In this document: positions 60,423 through 64,000 of the stretch, one piece after another
Layout: each line of letters begins with the position of its first letter
Numbering within the stretch: the first letter of the stretch is position 1
Assembly: GCA_024509875.1 (NCBI GenBank)
Contig: JAMPIV010019102.1
Location: 124,001 to 188,000, forward strand
Direction: 5' to 3'
Length of the DNA: 64,000 nt
DNA from: Oreohelix idahoensis
Lineage: Eukaryota; Mollusca; Gastropoda; Stylommatophora; Oreohelicidae
Notes under the pieces: model-generated
Told to the model about the DNA's origin: nothing
Database searches by the model: none
The model's input: the letters and a program-made list of their open reading frames with translations, nothing else
Program-made: the position numbers and the translations under genes

Positions 60423-61496
60423 AAATTTTTGAAACACAACAAATTAGCTGCATTAATGGCAAGGTTGTCACTTAATGAGGTATTTGTGTGAACATGTGAG
60501 GGATTTAAAGAGCGATATGTTATGCAAAATTCGCTTTGACAATTTTTGTTGTTTTTTTGTTTTTGTTTATGTTGTACAGTATAGAAGCGAAAGTCTATAA
60601 TTATACATACCTACAGATTATGATAATTATGTTCATTCGCGTTGTAATAGATTCAAGAGTGACCGGTAGCAGCGTCATATGTGTGAAGTAGTGCCATGTG
60701 AGAAAAAATAATGCACAAAATAAACACATAATTAACATAGACCCTACATTTTTTTTAATGAATACAGTCCACAACTACTGAATCCACACCTTCAGCGGCA
60801 GGTCATCCCCCCCATTTAATCGCATATCTGTAGTTTGTTTTGTCTATTTTATTAAAGTCTTAGTTTATTTAGGTTTTCTTTGATTAAATGTTACACTTTG
60901 CTTGAATTCATGAAGTGTATCTTAGTGTTGGTAATATCTCTTCACTCTAGTGGCATCTAACATAAAGCCTAGAATGTTCCCCAAGCCCCCAGTTGTGTAA
61001 CATAGATATTAACTAACATCTCCAGGCGTCTCTTATCATGAGGGATTTCCCATACCGCAAGGGGTTTTCTGCAAATGAAGGATGAAATGAGTGACCCATA
61101 AATGAAGGGGATGCACACACACACAAAAGCAAAACAAAACTTGTATATAGGAAGTAACAAATTTGGACCATCAACTTGCATACTTACAAACACTTACTTT
61201 ATTAGTGTCCTTGGTATGACAAATAGACTAACTGTTGCCTGGGTTACACATCAGTGGTGACACGGTTATAACACCAATTGTATTTTGTCCTTCCTGATTT
61301 AAGACATGTTTAAATTCATTATCCTATCTTTAGTAGGCTCTTGTTGATTCTAAGCTGCGTGATCAGAGTAGCTAATGTGACAGTGGCATGTTGGGATATT
61401 ACATATCACTGCCTTATCTGGACATATTACAGACTTTATAATATTCCTCTCAATATCTAACAAAATGCGAATGAACACTGATGATTGCATTCAATT
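60423..61496. other. Non-coding spacer
   Basis: AT-rich. Nothing recognised on either strand. Confidence 0.45.
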
Positions 61497-62870
61497 CTTG
61501 AGCTCTGAAATATTCAATACCCTTTAGCTCCCCGAGGAGCATAGGCCTTCAACAAACACATGCCAAGTCTTCCTGTCCTGTGCCCTCCGCTCAAGATTTT
61601 CCATGTTTTCTTCATCATTTTCACCTCTGTATCCAGTTCTCGTCTCCATGTGTTTTTTGGTCTACCTCTGCCTCTCTTTCCCTGTGGACTCCAGAACAAG
61701 GACTGCCTTGTAAAGCTATCAGCAGGTTTCCTCAATGTGTGTCCTATCCATCGCTAGCATCTTCTTCTCAACTCTTGTTCCACTGGCACTTGTCTGGTTC
61801 TTGTCATCAATTCCACATTTGTGACTTTGTCATACTATTTCAGTCCTAAGTTAATGATCTTCATGGGAACTCCATAATGCCTCATCAATTTCCAAAGCGA
61901 TTCTGTCTACACTGTCAAATGCCTTTTCATAGTCCATGAATCCGATGTATAGCGGTGAATTCCATTCCAGACTTTGTTCAACTATTATTCTCATTGTGGC
62001 TGTCTGGTCTGTACAGGATCTGTTTTGTCGAAAACCTGCTTGTTCATCTCTCAGTTGCTTGTCTATGGACTCTTTTAATCTCTCAAGGATGATTCTATTT
62101 AATACTTTTCCTGGCACTGATAATAACATTATTCCTCTATAATTTGTGCACTCTTGTAAAATTTCCCTTCTTAGGCAACTTGACCAGATAACCTTCCTTC
62201 CATTCTGCTGGTATTTCCTCTCTCTCCCAGAATTTGCCATGTAGTTTGTATAATATCTCTGTGGAGGTATCAATATCTGTTTTGATGGCCTCTGCTGGAA
62301 TGTCATCTGGACCAGTTGCTTTTCCATCTTTCAGAAGCTTTATGGCTTTCTTTATTTCTTCTCTACTTGGTCGTTCACAGCTGATTTGTAGCTCCTCTTC
62401 TGCTGGCTGCAGGTCTGGGGGATTAGTTGGAGCTGGTCTATTGAGAAGTTCCTCAAATGTTCTGTCCATCTTTTCATTTGTTCTTGTATATTACTAAGCA
62501 ATTTTCCATTCTTATCTTTTATGAGCCCATTTGCTTGCTTATATTTCCCTGTTAGCTTCTTTGTGTTTTGTACAGGTCCCTCATATTTCTTTTGGCTGCT
62601 TCCCTTGCCAACTCTTCAATACAGTTCCTCTTGTCTCTTTTGATGTTTCTTCTTACTTCTTTGTTTGCTTCTATGTACTCTTAATGAGCCTTGGCTTTGG
62701 AGCTTCTGGTTTTGCTTCTGTTTAAATCTGCTTTCTTGTTTTTCCTGTCTTCTATCTTACTAATGGTTTCTGTTGTTATCCATGCTTTGTGCTGATGTTC
62801 TCTTTTTCTCAGTGCTTCTTCACGTCTCGTTCCATATAGCTTTAAAATATTAATAACATTTAATTCTGTT
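61497..62870 (-). pseudogene. LINE-B copy 2 (RT with palm deletion)
   Basis: Minus-strand blocks match the LINE-B at 37494-40941: linker (EELAREAA, 62600), GKATGPDDIPAEAIKTDI, TNYRGIMLLSVPGKVL, MDYEKAFDSVDR, then a jump to RKPADSFTRQSLFWSPQGKR and GRGRPKNTWRRELD. The FADD region and everything between about 61835 and 61855 has been deleted, and stops and frameshifts are present. It lacks the endonuclease. Inactive. Confidence 0.88.
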
Positions 62871-63237
62871 TTAGCTTACTCACAGTACAATGGCATTATC
62901 TTTTTATGTTTGTGTTGTTTTTTATTCAAAGAAACGTTCTCTGCTCATTATTATTTGACCTTCTCCACAAATAAAGGACGTGGTTTTATTTAGAAATTCT
63001 TTCAGAAATTTGTTTTCTGTTTTGCTTCTTAAATGGTTATATTTACCCGGTCATGAAAAGCATGCCATCTTAATATGACACTGGTAATTTATCTTATGCT
63101 AACACCATATATGACTAGTGCAAGCTGTTGTGTAACCGTAGTGACTGAAAAGAGCGTGGGAAGGGAATGCAAATGCTTCTGGTTTGTTTACTTGTAGCGA
63201 GCTTTTCTTCCTCGTGTGTGAACAATTTATGTGTGAT

Positions 63238-63487
63238 GTTTTAGCAGAGAGAGAGAGAGAGAGAGATATGTTAACTGTTCTCATGTTTTAGCAGAGAGAG
63301 AGATATGTTAACTGTTCTCATGTTTTAGCAGAGAGAGAGAGAGAGATATGTTAACTGTTCTCATGTTTTAGCAGAGAGAGAGATATGTTAACTGTTCTCA
63401 TGTTTTAGCAGAGAGAGAGAGAGAGAGATGTTAACTGTTCTCATGTTTTAGCAGAGAGAGAGATATGTTAACTGTTCTCATGTTTTA

Positions 63488-63520
<33 letters not shown>

Positions 63521-63962
63521 TTAACTGTTCTCATGTTTTAGCAGAGAGAGAGAGAGAGAGAGATGTTAACTGTTCTCATGTTTTAGCAGAGAGAGAGAGA
63601 TGTTAACTGTTCTCATGTTTTAGCAGAGAGAGAGAGAGAGATGTTAACTGTTCTCATGTTTTAGCAGAGAGAGAGAGAGAGATGTTAACTGTTCTCATGT
63701 TTTAGCAGAGAGAGAGAGAGAGAGAGAGATGTTAACTGTTCTCGTGTTTTAGCAGAGAGAGAGAGAGAGAGAGATGTTAACTGTTCTCATGTTTTAGCAG
63801 AGAGAGAGAGAGAGATGTTAACTGTTCTCATGTTTTAGCAGAGAGAGAGATATGTTAACTGTTCTCATGTTTTAGCAGAGAGAGAGAGAGAGAGAGATGT
63901 TAACTGTTCTCGTGTTTTAGCAGAGAGAGAGAGAGAGAGATGTTAACTGTTCTCATGTTTTA

Positions 63963-64000
<38 letters not shown>
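63238..64000 (+). repeat. Compound minisatellite with internal (AG)n
   Basis: At least 18 copies of a constant core containing TTAACTGTTCTCATGTTTTA separated by (AG)n tracts of 4 to more than 15 repeats. Some cores carry a preceding TA, and a few change CTCATG to CTCGTG. The array runs off the window end. Confidence 0.98.

Noticed and set aside
63238..64000. CRISPR-like regularly spaced repeat
   Set aside because: The spacers are all (AG)n of varying length, and the genome is clearly eukaryotic. It is a minisatellite.

Overview
This is a gene-poor, AT-rich stretch of an animal nuclear genome made almost entirely of transposable elements and simple repeats. The mix is Gmr1-like Ty3/gypsy elements, RTE-like LINEs, a Penelope-type GIY-YIG fragment, Tc1 and hAT DNA transposons, tRNA-derived SINEs, TTAGGG-like repeats and long (TA)n runs. 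It fits an aquatic invertebrate, most plausibly a mollusc, but that assignment is inference. I see no bacterial features, no rRNA and no convincing stand-alone tRNA. The only candidate host sequence is a possible first exon at 14566-14677 with an upstream TATA box.

Layout. 1-2682 (minus): 5' part of a Gmr1-like element (gag, protease, then integrase), cut by the window edge. 5109-6015: Penelope-like endonuclease tail with a hammerhead-like core. 6894-7114: fold-back element with telomere-like repeats in its arms. 7668-7990: LINE-A copy with target-site duplication. 8617-14055: a 20-21 bp minisatellite broken by a 2.5-kb solo LTR (8827-11323) and a minus-strand LINE (about 11354-13585). 14965-18600: decayed LINE pieces. 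19514-24566: 5'-truncated Gmr1-like element (integrase, RT-RNase H, 3' LTR) carrying a SINE. 25951-36525: a Tc1-like transposon split by a 9-kb LTR element (26246-35280) with 2.4-kb LTRs. 37237-41146: an 87-bp minisatellite split by LINE-B, itself split by LINE-A. 44367-52799: a young complete LTR element. 53672-57660: hAT remnant between direct repeats, LINE-A, and an RNase H pseudogene holding a SINE. 58150-60422: long hairpin and a direct duplication. 61497-62870: LINE-B copy. 63238-64000: compound (AG)n minisatellite.

The most notable system is the element at 44367-52799. Its LTRs differ at about three bases outside their (TA)n tracts, and it has a CTCAC target-site duplication and two long open frames. 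It encodes RT-RNase H but shows no integrase or protease. Its first ORF is a 667-residue coiled-coil protein ending in what reads as an RRM RNA-binding domain, with no visible zinc knuckle. The element at 26246-35280 likewise lacks a protease and the integrase catalytic core. Both may be moved in trans by full Gmr1-like relatives such as those at 1-2682 and 19514-24566, where integrase precedes RT as expected for that clade.
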